From: Eremomyces bilateralis CBS 781.70
Lineage: Eukaryota > Ascomycota > Dothideomycetes > Eremomycetales > Eremomycetaceae
Length of the DNA: 64,000 nt
Direction: 5' to 3'
Assembly (NCBI RefSeq): GCF_010015585.1
Contig: NW_022985086.1
Span: 117,118 to 181,117 of the forward strand
The notes below the pieces were generated by a model. The model ran no database searches. It saw only the letters and a list, made by a program, of their open reading frames with translations, and was not told where the DNA came from. The translations under genes were made by a program, and so were the position numbers. This document shows positions 22,903 through 34,834 of the stretch, piece after piece; positions within the stretch are counted from its first letter, which is position 1, and each line of letters begins with the position of its first letter.

Positions 22903-25900
22903 ATGGAGCACCCACAATTGCAGAGTATCAAACGCGTTCTGATTGCCAATCGAGGTGAAATTGCCGTGCGATGTATTCGAGCGTGTAAAGCAGTGGACGC
23001 GACAAGTGTTGCGATATACACGAAGTCCGACGCAGCGTCTCTGCACGTGACCCAGGCTGACGAGTCTCTTTTGCTTCAGGGCGACGGGACAGCGGGATAT
23101 TTGGACGTGTAAGTAGGCGATATTCATTCGTCCTAGATATTTCTGAATATAATTTGGCTCATCTGTTCTGACCATGTCGTTAGCGATGATATCCTGCAGA
23201 TATGCAAAAAACACGCCATCCATGCCGTTATTCCAGGCTACGGGTTTCTCAGCGAGAATGTGGACTTCGCGAAGAGGGTAATAGATGCCGGGATGGTCTT
23301 CGTTGGCCCATCTTCGGACTCGATTCTAGAGATGGGCTTGAAACATAGAGCAAGAGAGATTGCAATTCAGGCGAAGGTGCCCGTGGTACCTGGCACCGAT
23401 CTGCTCGAATCCGAGGACGAAGTATTGGCTGCCGCGGAGCGCCTTGGATATCCAGTAAGGGCACCCTAGAGCGAGTAACGAGAATTTATATTGATGTGAT
23501 CTCACAGGTGATGCTCAAAGCCACCGGTGGAGGAGGCGGTATGGGTCTTCAAGTCTGCAAATCGACCGAGGACGTTAGCGCTGCTTTCGCCATGGTCCGC
23601 AGTAGAGGAGAGAAGCTGTTCAAGAACTCAGGGTTGTTTCTCGAAAAATACTATCTCAATAGTCGCCATATAGAGGTCCAGGTCTTTGGCAATGGCACCG
23701 AGACCGTTCACTTCGGCGAGAGGGAATGTAGCATTCAACGTCGGCACCAGAAGGTGGGAGCCGATCTTACATGCTTCAACACGAACTGATCTGACAATTC
23801 TTTTAATTAGGTCATCGAAGAGTGTCCAAGTCCGTTTGTTGCAGCTCATCCCGAACTTCGGCAACAGCTGACCGAATGCGCCACGCGGTATGCCATGCGA
23901 CTGAATTACAAATCCGCAGGCACAGTCGAGTTTCTAGTCGACGATGAGAGCGGTGGCTTCTTCTTCTTAGAAATGAACACCAGATTGCAGGTCGAACACG
24001 GAATTACAGAACTGTGTTACGACGTTGATCTAGTCGCTCTCATGTTGCGACAAGCTGATATGGAAAAACTCGGGGCTGGTGGCATCCCATCATCAGAACT
24101 CCGCAGTTTGCAAAAGCCTGGTCCTACCAGCGCGGCGATCGAGGCTCGTATTTATGCGGAAGATCCATACCGAGGGTTTGCCCCCAGCCCCGGTATCTTC
24201 CAAGAAGTTCACTGGCCGGAACAAGAAGGGGTACGAATAGACACGTGGGTTCAATCTGGCCAGGACGTGAGCCTACACTATGGTACGTACAATTTTATGC
24301 TACTCAGGGTATTTCGAGATCTGGCGCTGACAAGAGAATAATAGATCCCCTACTGGCAAAAGTCATGGTGCATGCGCCCACGAGGGAGCAGGCCATAGAG
24401 AAGATGGGCGATATTTGTTCAGAAGGCATCGCTCTGAAAGGCCCTACAACCAATCTGGACTTTTTAAGGAAAGTGATGGCCAGCGATGCCTTCGACAAGG
24501 GGGATACATTGACAAATTTCCTAGACACCCGCTTCGCTTATGAGCCGTGCGGGATCGACATTATTAGTCCTGGCGCCTATTCGACCATCCAAGATTTCCC
24601 GGCACGAGCATCAATTGGCCATGGTGTTCCCAAGAGCGGTCCAATGGACAACATAACTGCTCGTATTGCTAATCTCCTGGTGCACAACGCACCAGGGACA
24701 GAGGTTATTGAGATGACCTTATTTGGGGCGGAGCTCCTATTCACATCCGCAGCAGTGGTATCAGTGTGCGGTGCAAGCGCTCTAGTGACTGTTGACGGAA
24801 GTGAGCGACCTATGTGGTCTACTCTCGTGGTCAAGGCTGGTCAAACTCTGAAAATCGGTACAGTTAGTGGTGTTGGCTGTCGAATGTACCTCGCTGTTCG
24901 AGGAGGTTTCCCTAATATCCCCCTATTTTGTGGATCCAGGTCAACAACTCCAAGCCTGAAATTTGGTGGTACCCAGGGACGAACGATCCGTAAAGGTGAT
25001 TTCCTGCAACTCACGGATTTGACTTCGACGTGGGCGGCCGAGACTCATGAATACACTCTCCCGTCCGCCATGATACCACCGATGGAGGTCAAGGAAGTGT
25101 ATGTTCTACAAGGTCCCCACGATTCCGACGACATAATGACCATGGCGGACAAGGACATGTTGTACAACACAGAATGGAAAGTGGGCCACAATTCGAATAG
25201 AACCGGTGTCCGCATTATTGGCCCAGCACCGGAATGGGCTCGAAAAGACGGAGGCGAGGCTGGTTCCCACCCTTCCAACTATCTCGAGTAAGTTGTCACC
25301 CCGCGATCAGATCCATTGATGTTGGTTTCCCGAACGCTAAAGCTTTAAAGTTATGGCTACCCTTCTCCTGGAGGTGTGAACTGGGGCGGTGACTCCGGCT
25401 GTATATTCTCAGTGGACAGCCCGAATTTCGGAGGACTCATCTGCTCGACCACGGTGATCTCCGCCGAGATGTGGAAGTTGGGCCAATTGAAACCTGATAC
25501 CTCCTTTCGCATGATACCCGTGTCTCTCGAAGATGCCGTCCAGCAAATTCGCCGTGTCGATCTATGCCTTTCGGCTATTGCGGATGAAATCGATGGAAAG
25601 CTTGCGGCTGCAGTACAGCCGGTCTGGAGTCTTGGTCGCAGTGATATCATACCGTACGGTGCTGTTTTGCAGACCGTCCAAGCATCCTCGGAAAATCCAC
25701 TCCGACCTAAAGTGGTGTATCGACAGGTACGTATCAACACATTGGAGACGAAAATGCTTGTTTTGCTGACTCCCCTAGGCTGGGGATAGATTCCTTCTGA
25801 TCGAATTTGGCGAGCAGAGGACGGATATTGCCGTGGTCGCTTTAATTCGGCTGCTAATGGAGAAGTTGGAGTCGCTGGCCGATCTAACGCTGCTCCTCAC

Positions 25901-26984
25901 CCCACATGTGGGATCAGTGACAATCGAATACGATCCATTCCAGATATCCCAGAGCAAGCTCCTGTCGCGCATTCATGAAATCGAATCCAACATCCTGGCG
26001 ACGATCGATATAACCATTCCTTGCCGTGAGATCCGATTGCCACTTGTGATGGACCATCCGGATGTTCAGGAGTGTATCCAGAGATACATGGACACGGTCA
26101 GGAACAAAGCAGCATATCTTCCCGACAACATTGAGTATCTCCGCAAGTGCAATGGCTTGCAGTCACGAAGGGAAGTTTTCGAGAAAATGCTCCATACGGA
26201 ATACGTAGTGGTGGCTGTTGGGTTCCTCTGCGGTGCTCCAATGCTCTTTCCACTGAATCCGACATTCCTACAGTGTCAAAAATACAACCCCACAAGGGTG
26301 TCGACTCCGGGTGGAACCTTAGGGCTTGGTGGCTCCATCGTGGCTGCTTACCCCATTGAGCAGCCAGGAGGGTACATGATTGTCGCAAGGTCCTTAGAGC
26401 TGTGGGACCCATTCGGGACCAAGCCAGGATTTACCTCGGAGAGGCCATGGATGTTTGAACCTTTCGACAAAATCAAATTCTACGAAGTGAGCGTCGAAGA
26501 GTACGATTTGCTAGCACTAGATTTCTCTGCTGGGAGATATCAGTGGCAGGTTTCAGAGTCGTCTTTCAATGTGCGCGAGGCATATGACACGTTCCAAAAG
26601 GCGAAGTCCGATGCTAGTGTTCTCGAGTACAAGAGGCGCCAACAAGAAGGACTGAAGGAGCAAGAGCAAATTGAAAGAGGCCTTTACTCCACGTGGAAGG
26701 CCGAGATAGAATCGGAAGAGAAGGCGGAATTGGGAGGTGAGAGTACGGTGGACCTAAACGACACCAACTCCGTTTCATCACCAATGGCGGCCAATGTGTG
26801 GAAGGTAGAAGTGAAGCCCGGAGACGAACTCAAAGAAGGCCAACTCATCTCGATCCTGGAAGCCATGAAGATGGAGGTCAATATCTATGCTCAAAAGAGT
26901 TTAGCTGGCTTGAAGGTCGATGCGATTCTGAAAAAGCCTGGAAGTATCGTCGGTGCTGGTGATGTGATTCTGAGCGCTAAATAA
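22903..26984 (+). CDS. Urea-carboxylase-like fusion: biotin carboxylase, PxpC, PxpB and biotinyl domains
   Basis: 1239 residues from seven exons: 22903-23108, 23184-23454, 23508-23753, 23811-24282, 24345-25287, 25351-25726, 25779-26984. Domain order: biotin carboxylase (about 1-460; ANRGEIAVRCIRA, GYGFLSEN, KATGGGGGMGLQ, LEMNTRLQVEH), AHS2/PxpC (about 485-800; YSTIQDFPARASIGHGVPKSG), AHS1/PxpB (about 820-1080; FLLIEFGEQRTD, PGGTLGLGGS) and a biotinyl domain near the end (EAMKMEV). This is the layout of the carboxylase half of yeast DUR1,2, but the N-terminal allophanate hydrolase is absent. The highly conserved EHPVTE of the carboxylase reads EHGITE here. With a PxpA-like gene nearby, a cyclic-amide or urea-like substrate is more likely than urea itself; substrate is inferred. 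Confidence 0.93.
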
Positions 26985-27434
26985 AGAATACGTATATGAA
27001 AAGAGAGCACGCAGGACTATCTACATAATATATACTGCAACATCGAGATGTATTTGTCTGGCCAGAAAGAACAGGGTGAATTGGATGCCAAAGTCGAGTC
27101 TGGGTTCGTCTCTTATCATTCAGGCAACTTTGGTATTATTTTCTGTCTGACTCAGCCAACTGCTGGAATTTTGAGTGGTAATTATTATTTTTCGAAGTAC
27201 GCATATTCATTCATCAGCTAGCCCTGCATCCTCCAGAAGTATTTCTCACAATACTAATCCCCTCTGTCAATCCCTGAACGCGATAGTGGGAAGCCGCACT
27301 GAATTGCTTAACAGTATTATCATATAAGCATTTAAGGACGGTAAGGGGTGAGGAATAAGGCAATAGTGGTGTAATATTAGTGACAATCGTTATCCACATT
27401 GTGAGCTCTTCCGATTTTATTCAATCGTCAAGGT
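26985..27434. other. Convergent intergenic region
   Basis: 3' regions of the carboxylase fusion and the oxygenase. No further gene seen. Confidence 0.5.
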
Positions 27435-28744
27435 CTAATACGATTTGAAAACAGCATTAGTGCGCAGGTTGATATATTCCCCGGCGCTAATAGGGGGATA
27501 TTTTGCACCGTCTCCTTTCAAACTTTCAATGCATTCGACAACTTTGCTACGATCAGCTTGAACGAAATAAGGCATTGAAAACCTCTCCTTCGTAAGCTCC
27601 AACCCATCTCCTAATTCACGTTCCGCCGGAGGTTCCACAACACGGTGCAAGTTGGATTTCAGGCTGTCGTTGGTCCTGTTGGGCATCATCATTAGTTACT
27701 TTCCATATGGTACATATTATGAGCATGTCACGGTGAAGAGGGGGTATCATCGTCTCAGTGCTTACCATCGCATAAGGAAATCGCCAACATTCACTATCAC
27801 AGATCCCTCCACAGGTGTGGCAACGACTGCGCAGTTTTCAGTTATGGTTCGGTTTTGCACTACGGAGAATGCACTTACGATACGTGCCGGGATTTTCAGG
27901 ATTCTCTACCTGCAATCCTCCAACATCATCTTGGAACAAGATCGTGATAGTACCAAAATCGGTGTGAGGTGAGGTCCGCGCCGTCTCCCCAGAGCTCAGT
28001 GTGGCCCGCTCAATCGGAGGATACCTAAGGAAGCGGAACAAATTGTCTGCGTCTTCGTGGTAGTGGACAAAGTAGTTTTCCTCCAGGCCAAGACCTATGG
28101 CGATGGATCGGAGGATGTCCAGCGTCAGCTCTTGAGCCTCCATGAAGAATTCTTTGACGAATTCCTCAAATCCGGGAAGAACATCTTTGGAAGGATAACG
28201 GTTGGGCTCACGTTCCTGGCCGATGCCCCAATACGGGCCAGTCTCAAATAACTCCTTTGCATCGGGGATGCCTCGATGTGCCTTCAAACCGTTCTCATCG
28301 TTAGGATCCAGATTTGAGAGTTTCTCCATACCGACGGGTCCATAACCCCGAGCACAAATTTGGAGATTCCCCGGTATTGACTCTGGCTCCGGCCGGCGCA
28401 GCTCAGGGCTCATTAGTACTTCTTGAGGGAGGAGGAAAAGCTTTTTACTCTATATTCAGGTGTAAGCATTCTCCCGAAAAGGGGTTGATGGTATTCAGCC
28501 AAAAGAGAGGCCGCAAGCCACATCGACAGACTGCAAAGACGAAGTTTCAGTGACATACCCAATCGAAAAGAGCCTGAATCCTTTCTTTTGGGAGTCCATG
28601 ATTCACCAGGTACACAAAACCATAAGTCTTGAACGCATAGGTGACCCGATTGGCAGTTTTCATTCTTTCCTCAGAGGTACCGGCACGGAAACCGGAAAAG
28701 TCGAAGACGGGCAGGGACGAGTCCAGTACAGATGTTGAAGGCAT
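27435..28744 (-). CDS. 2-oxoglutarate/Fe(II)-dependent oxygenase (isopenicillin N synthase-like)
   Basis: 352 residues in four exons: 28744-28559, 28449-27879, 27826-27766, 27675-27435. N-terminal DIOX_N domain: LPVFDFSGF, YGFVYLVNHGLPKERIQALF. The catalytic jelly-roll has the iron triad H-x-D in TSPHTDFGTITIL and the distal histidine in NLHRVVEP. The 2-oxoglutarate-binding R-x-S is in ERFSMPYF. All key residues are present, so it should be active; typical reactions are hydroxylation or N/O-dealkylation of small molecules. The 61 nt third exon (27826-27766) supplies VNVGDFLMRW. It lies tail-to-tail with the carboxylase fusion and next to the regulator, which supports membership in the cluster. 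Confidence 0.93.
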
Positions 28745-29327
28745 AATGACTTATCGGTATAATGATGATGGTAATATTATCTGACATGCTCCACAGCAAT
28801 TCCGGAGTCAAAGTTATGGCTAAGCTGATTATCATGAAATATCTAGGAATAATATACCACCTCCAGATGAAGAGGCGCTTCACACAATGTAGTGTCTCCA
28901 GGTTTGGGCGGGGAAAGTGATTGGCATGACAATATGTGGTCAAGCCTACCGTTATCCGTCTCGATATCCTAGCTTCAGAGATGCGGCTCGCTTTTCTGCA
29001 AGTGGCATGGCGCGAGGCCTTCAGTTTCCAGTGTCCGGGGAATGATCGACCCAACTCCTGACACTGATATCAGTATGCCAAGTGCAACACTACGTTTCTT
29101 CCATCAAATTGATTCATTTTAAATGCTGCGCTCGATCACATGTGATAAGTTCGATAAGTAGATTGTGACGAGCACGTGAAATTTAGTGCAGATGCGGACA
29201 CAAAGATACTAGCACTGACACACTGATATGGTAGCAAAGAGAAGATTTTTCAAGAGAGCGTTCGAAGATGTACTCTTTACGTCTTTCCAAGTTATCAATT
29301 CAGGTTCTATTCGTCACCAACTCAACT
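28745..29327. other. Promoter of the oxygenase and 3' flank of the regulator
   Basis: No gene seen. TATCGGTATAA lies just upstream of the oxygenase ATG (near 28752). Confidence 0.4.
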
Positions 29328-31443
29328 TCAGAACATAAAATATGTGGCCTGCCTGTCCGTCTCTCTAATGAATCTCTCAGTGGGCGACTCCCAGAGCGGC
29401 CTCCCCTCGGGGGCCGGTGGATCCGTCGTTGCCGATTTCTCCCAGATCCTTTCCGTCGACGACATTATATATTCCCGCGACCGGTCACGGTAGACCTCCA
29501 TCATGGCAGCATGTTTTCGCCGTACCCAATCCCGATCATCCGGTGTTACGGCCTCCCGGGCGACCATGTAGAAGGGGAATGGCACGGACGAGTCGGGGCC
29601 GCAGCCGGGTTGCAGTCGATCCATCAGTCGGAACAGGTGTCTTCGGATCATCTGGACGCGTGTAGACCTCGTGGGATCCAGAAACACACGGCGCATTAGG
29701 AGAATATGCGCGGTCCAATAGAAGCATTCGCAGACAATGTCAAGAGGAGTTTCATCAGATGGAGCCGGAGATAGAGCAGTGGATTCGCCGGACATGGTCG
29801 CGTTGTTATCTTCTCCGCGAAGCATCGCGTCATAGTAGCGGCTCCCCCATATGCGCATCTCGGTCTCCAAACTGTATGCCTTAGCTTGAATCCGAGATTG
29901 CGAGCTATTTTCCATCACTATATCTGCACTTAGCACGGATATCTGGGCTAGGAAGCAGAGAACTCGTTGCGGACAACCTTGCATCTGGCGGAACGAGGGG
30001 TCCGCATGATCAAGGTCCTCATTGCTTTGGTACATGTAGAAGTCCAGTGGCGCCAATGGAGCGCGAAAACGTAGATGAGCGAGTACAACGTCTACCATCG
30101 CGAACCGATAGACGAGTAATCGCGGGAAGATGGAGTTGGCAGGTTGATGAAGGTAATTCAGGCCCCGAATGAAATGTGAAGCACACTTCATGTGGATTTC
30201 AGCGCATCCGATCCCCGTCATAAGCACTGATGACGTTTGCATCATGATGGCGGCTAAAGCAATCTCTCTGTGCGAAAGTATCGAGAAAACACCCTTTGTC
30301 TGGAAGATACTTCCAGACTCAACTCTGGTGGCTTCGCCCGCATCTTTGTTCCCACATAGATCATTCAGAGCCTCCTGAAGAGAATTGAGCGCTCGTGTTT
30401 GCCGTAACGACAGTAAACCCTCGCTGCTCCGACCGTAGTTGTACATGTGACCAGTAGCGACCGAGAGTATGCCATGTAGGAGGACTGGGTAGGAGAGTGC
30501 GACAAGAGCAAGCTTTCGATACGGGTTCTGAGCTCCATCATACGCAGGTATACAAGTGCAGACTCGTTTGAAATCTGAGTTAGTTAGCAATTGCCGAGTT
30601 CCCGGACGAGTAAATTATCATTTTTACTGACAATATGCAAATGCAATCTCCTCCCCTGGGCTTTGAAATATCTGGAATAGGAGGCTGTTTAACGTATTAT
30701 CAATGACCCAAGAGCTAAAGCCGGCGGGTTGCGAGACGTCTTGGCATGATTCATCATCCCCTGATATCCCATCCTGGATGTCGTTGTCGAGCTCTTCCAC
30801 AGTCGTGGATTCCTGCATCTCAAACCCTCCCGGGAAATCGTCTTGAAAGGGTAATTCTTTAGAACCATGCGGTTCGTTGGTGGATCGTATGATATCGGGC
30901 CATCGTAGACATTGCGCATCCATAAAGTCGGCTCCCAGCTCCGGAAACAAATCGAGCGATGCTGGGTCTAAGTCCAGTACATTTGGTGGGTCTTCAACCA
31001 CTGGACGCGCCGTGAGAATTTCTTCTTGGGTATATGAGCGAACTCTCTGCATCGGCGCCTCAGTAACCCTAGTTGTAGGCTGCAATGGTATCTCTGGCGA
31101 AGGTATTCGCTCGCTGCGTGTAGCATGTGTCGATGGAGGTGACGCCAGAAATCCTTGAGCGGTAGAGGTCGTTACGCGTTTGGTGGATTTGTTCTTCTGG
31201 CGCTGTGCCTTATCGAAGGAGTTAATACTGCCAATGCTTGTCCATTTCAATGTCGTCTGGTAACCGCATTCAAGACCACGGGATTGGCAACTCCGGCATA
31301 TCGGTCGTTGTTCGTCACACTTCCGATGCTTGCGACGACATGTGGTGCATCCTGTTCGTTATCAGCAGCTCTCCAGTTCCCCGAATGAGCAGATCACAGG
31401 ACAAACCGAAGCGTGATCTTGACTGAACGCTGGCCGCCTGCAT
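29328..31443 (-). CDS. Zn(II)2Cys6 fungal transcription factor
   Basis: 667 residues, exons 31443-31407, 31351-30632, 30574-29328. The binuclear cluster is complete: C-TT-C-RRKHRK-C-DEQRPI-C-RS-C-QSRGLE-C, followed by a basic linker (QRQKNKSTKR) that may be the nuclear signal. The short first exon (MQAASVQSRSRF) comes before a GTTTGT donor; the join gives SRF-GCTTCRRKH. Acidic stretches follow (about 110-240), then a helical region (NPYRKLALVALSYPVLLHGILSVATGH) typical of the Fungal_trans_2 type. The second intron uses GTCAGT, as in the amine oxidase gene. It is the only regulator near the catabolic genes and is likely pathway-specific; I infer that it binds CGG/CCG sites in the two divergent promoters. 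Confidence 0.92.
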
Positions 31444-32213
31444 CTTTATTCCTGCACTTCGTCGTGATATTCCGGGATATTTCTTGACAATGAGGGTATC
31501 GCGATAGTCTATAGTGCTCGACAGCAAGCGTAACGCGATACTCTCTCAGTCCTTCGTAGTATTTCATAGCAACATTCTGGACTATATAGAGAACTGTTTG
31601 GAGTTTATCAGTTAGCCGAAAGGCGGGGTGTGATAGGGAAATGCTGATCATCAACATGAATGCCATGAAGCACTAAGTTGATAACTCGCCGAAGGAAGTA
31701 TAGCGTTCATCCCATATTCCCAAGTATTGCTCCAATTTTCAGGGGTCGGAGCGGAATCAAGGAAACCATTCTAGCGGCTCCAAGTTTCTCAAGGGAATTA
31801 CATGCAAGATACTGGTATCAACCTTATCTATCCAGGGTTTGCTAGACATTCATGCGAGGACATGGATAGTGGGAATGACGAATGAGCGAGAGAGAACTAA
31901 AAGTTAACCACCAATGAGGCGGAGGAAAGGGATCGGCGCTTGTAAAAAAAACCAGAAAATCGATGCTTAGAGAGCTGGAATGGAATCACTAACTATTGGG
32001 AAAATGGAGAAGAATGAGACTAGTAACCGTTCCCCAGAGTAGTTAATCCTGAGATAGCTTATAAGCCACGATATGACATGATAAAAGTGCAAGAAAGGTG
32101 ACTCCGACTATGTATAGTTTAGGGAATGATTAACTAACTAACTAGTTAGTTAAGTTAACTTTAGTTAACTAACTTAGTTAGCGTGCTTAGTTAGTTAGCT
32201 ACACTAAGTTAAG
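31444..32213. other. Promoter of the regulator and a TAAC/GTTA-rich low-complexity tract
   Basis: No gene seen. From about 32128 to 32213 the DNA is an irregular array of TAAC/GTTA tetramers in both orientations that ends at the Tc1-like element's insertion point. Confidence 0.5.
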
Positions 32214-32215
32214 TA

Positions 32216-33501
32216 GACATGTGTCTGGGCACACCCCCGAAAATCACCAAATTTGATCGCCATACACCGTATCTTGAGATACACTGAAAAACACGTACAA
32301 ATGCAAATTCAGTCTACTTTTTTGATTTCTTAATTGGGAAATATCTAATATTTCGTACGCCACCCTTTTGCCTTGGTTAATGCCTGTAGACGTCGCGGAA
32401 TTGAGTCAATCAGCTCTCGGATCGTCTCCTGAGGGATCGCCCACCACGCCTCCTTTAACGCCGCATTCATGGCCTCCCGTGCCTCCTCCGAGGCGCCCAT
32501 CATCTTCAATTCAGGGTGGAGCTCTATGACCTTGGTTTCAACAGATGCCACATGTGTTCGATGGGGTTGATGTCTGGGGAATTGACCGGCCAATCTATGA
32601 CCCAGATGCCGTGCGTCTCCAGCCATTCTTGGGTGATTTTGGCCGTATGGATCCTTGCGTTATCCTGGATAACAATATCCCCGGGCTCGTACGTATGGAG
32701 GAGTCCCTCCTCCAATGCAGCGATGTAGGATTTCGCGGAATACCCCTGTCTTGCGGAGGTTTCGTCGCGGTCCATGATCACCAGATCTGATCGCCTATCA
32801 CGCGAAATTAAGCCCCAAATAATCTGCGAAATCGCCTTCCCTGACGTCTTTGGCTCTACCATTCACGGTTTATACGCTTCGTGGTACAGGCGCCATACCC
32901 ATACCTGCTTACCGCCCGCCCCGTTCTCATACGAGCACTCGTCCGTAGAGTGGGTCCGGGAGAAGTCGAATTTAAGGAATTCGTGGGCAAACCGGAGGCG
33001 GTCTTTTGCGTGATGGGGCTTCAGGTGAGGCCTCTTTTTCGCTCGCCATTTCGTAAGGTGATATTTCTTAAGGGTTCGGTAGATGGTCTTCCTAGAAACG
33101 CGGAGGTACGAAATACCTGCGAGGAGCTCTCCGTACTCCATTTTAGGAAATCGACGCACGATTTGAACAATATGCCGTTCGTCAGAGCGTGATAGCTTAT
33201 GGGGACCCTCTTCACGGGATAAGGATACGGTGGTTTGGTGTTTTTTCCACCTCTCTATAGTCCCATACACAGCGTGTCGAGAGACGCGAAAGTTGCGCGC
33301 GATTTCAGTCTTCGGTTTCCCATCTTCAATAGCCTGAATAATCCCAACTTTTTGATAGACTGATAACTCCTTATTAGGCCCTCGATTACCACTAATTTCT
33401 GTGCCAAAAGGCCTCATTTTGGTAAAGTTATTGATTGTCAAAGTAAGTGGTGGTGTAGAGATATTCAGCTGAGAATGGGGTCTGTGCCCAGACTCTTGGC
33501 T
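32216..33501 (-). mobile_element. Tc1-like (DD34E) DNA transposon, lightly damaged
   Basis: About 1.29 kb. Imperfect terminal inverted repeats share TCTGGGCACA (left near 32223-32232, right its complement near 33482-33491). TA dinucleotides at 32214-32215 and 33502-33503 are candidate target duplications; exact borders are tentative. It encodes one transposase on the minus strand (33441 to 32345, about 365 codons). Confidence 0.85.
32345..33441 (-). pseudogene. Tc1-like transposase, inactivated
   Basis: N-terminal helix-turn-helix domains (LSVYQKVGIIQAIEDGKPKT, VSRHAVYGTIERW) precede the catalytic core. The triad is first D in STDECSYENG, second D in VIQDNARIH and E in NSPDINPIEHMW, with 34 residues between the last two: DD34E. 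Two faults are visible. A TGA at 32865-32863 interrupts an otherwise continuous frame (YKP-stop-MVEP), consistent with one CGA to TGA transition. A single missing base near 32530 shifts the frame between HMWHLLK and TKVIELHPEL. Everything else is intact, so the copy was inactivated recently or mildly. The single C-to-T type stop could reflect RIP-like mutation, but one change proves nothing. Confidence 0.88.
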
Positions 33502-33503
33502 TA

Positions 33504-34695
33504 TGCCTTATGGTAGTACTCCGTACTTTAACTAGATAATAGCACTGCACTCCTTTAATATCTTGCGAACCGTTGGCACCGGCGCTCTTTTTGGATGGAA
33601 GAGATTGGGGGCGAGTTTCTCGCTCCCTTCATCGGCGGTGATAGGTTCTAGTACCATATTGCAAAGCAATCTATTTCATACAACCTTGTCGACCATGCAT
33701 TCCAGCACTTCTATGCGCGTCCTTTTGATTATACACGCGCTCTGAATTCCCACCAACCTATCGATTATTATTGATCGATCGCGATCTCATTAGCCTTCTC
33801 GCTTCTGTGTCGTTTACGGAGTTCGCCTTCCGCGAGCGAGCGAACTCGTTCCCGAAGCCTGGTCGAAGTCAAAATCATTGGGAATCAATCTCTCCCACCA
33901 GTCAGCAAGCAGGAATAAACTCGTATAGTTTGAATTTTGTTGATTCTGTTCGATGTCTAATGACTTACTATAAATGAAGATCTCTTGGCAGAGTGCTCAC
34001 GATCACTGTTGGGTACTTGGAGACCTGGATATCTCGCATAATGTTTTTCACGATGCACCATCCCCAGGAGACGGCCCTAAGTTACAGGAAACAAATCACC
34101 AATTCTTCCAACATCCAAAGGGCTACATTTCATGGAAAACAGAAACATTAGATATGTCTAAACAGTCTATATGTCAGGGGAGGATCTAGTCCCATGTCCG
34201 TCTGTTGTAAACGGGCTCACGGGTAACATCAAACCTGCTGACCCGACTTTGGCTGCCGGTAAGCCTCCTATCGGATAGCGGTTTCTATATGCTCTAAACC
34301 CGTCCGGCAGCATACTTACAGCAGAATATGATACAGTCGTCTTGGCCTTGTCTGCCAAGTGTGCGGAGCCAGAATTGGCCAAGATAGCAGACGAATGTTC
34401 TTATCATGAAGTGGGAGACCATCCAAGATTAAGCTCCTTGAGAATATCAAACGGGTATGTAAACGTTGCTGTCCGCGACTTGGCCCTCCCAGTGGCTAAT
34501 GAAAACGCTATCAAAGTTATTCTCTGAGTTATATTGCTTCTACTAGCAAACCATCCACACTTCGATTGATCCAGGCTCAGTTCATCTTGCGATTGCTCGA
34601 TTATTCCACTGTCATAGTCTTAGCCCTTGCCTCCCCGTAATTATCAGCATCTTGTCTAATCTATTCATGAAGCACTATATTACCCCTTTTCCTAA
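33504..34695. other. Gene-poor stretch between transposon and cutinase
   Basis: Only short ORFs without recognisable features. One TACTCCGTA nonamer lies at 33517-33525, 14 bp outside the transposon. Confidence 0.4.
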
Positions 34696-34727
34696 CCCCT
34701 AGGGGAATGAGGAAAGTGTATAAAAAG
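34696..34727 (+). promoter_or_regulatory. Cutinase core promoter: CCCCTAGGGG palindrome and TATA box
   Basis: TATAAAAAG at 34719-34727 lies 108 bp before the cutinase ATG and is a good TATA box. Just upstream, CCCCTAGGGG (34696-34705) is a perfect palindrome joining two CCCCT/AGGGG stress-response-like elements. Factor identity is not known. Confidence 0.55.
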
Positions 34728-34834
34728 ACATGGCTGGCCTAGACTCGATTGCTCCTCTTTTTAGCACGCAGCTAGTCGGTTCTGACCAACTTCATTCTCT
34801 TATTGCCGCGTCTCAATATTATTTCATCAACAAC

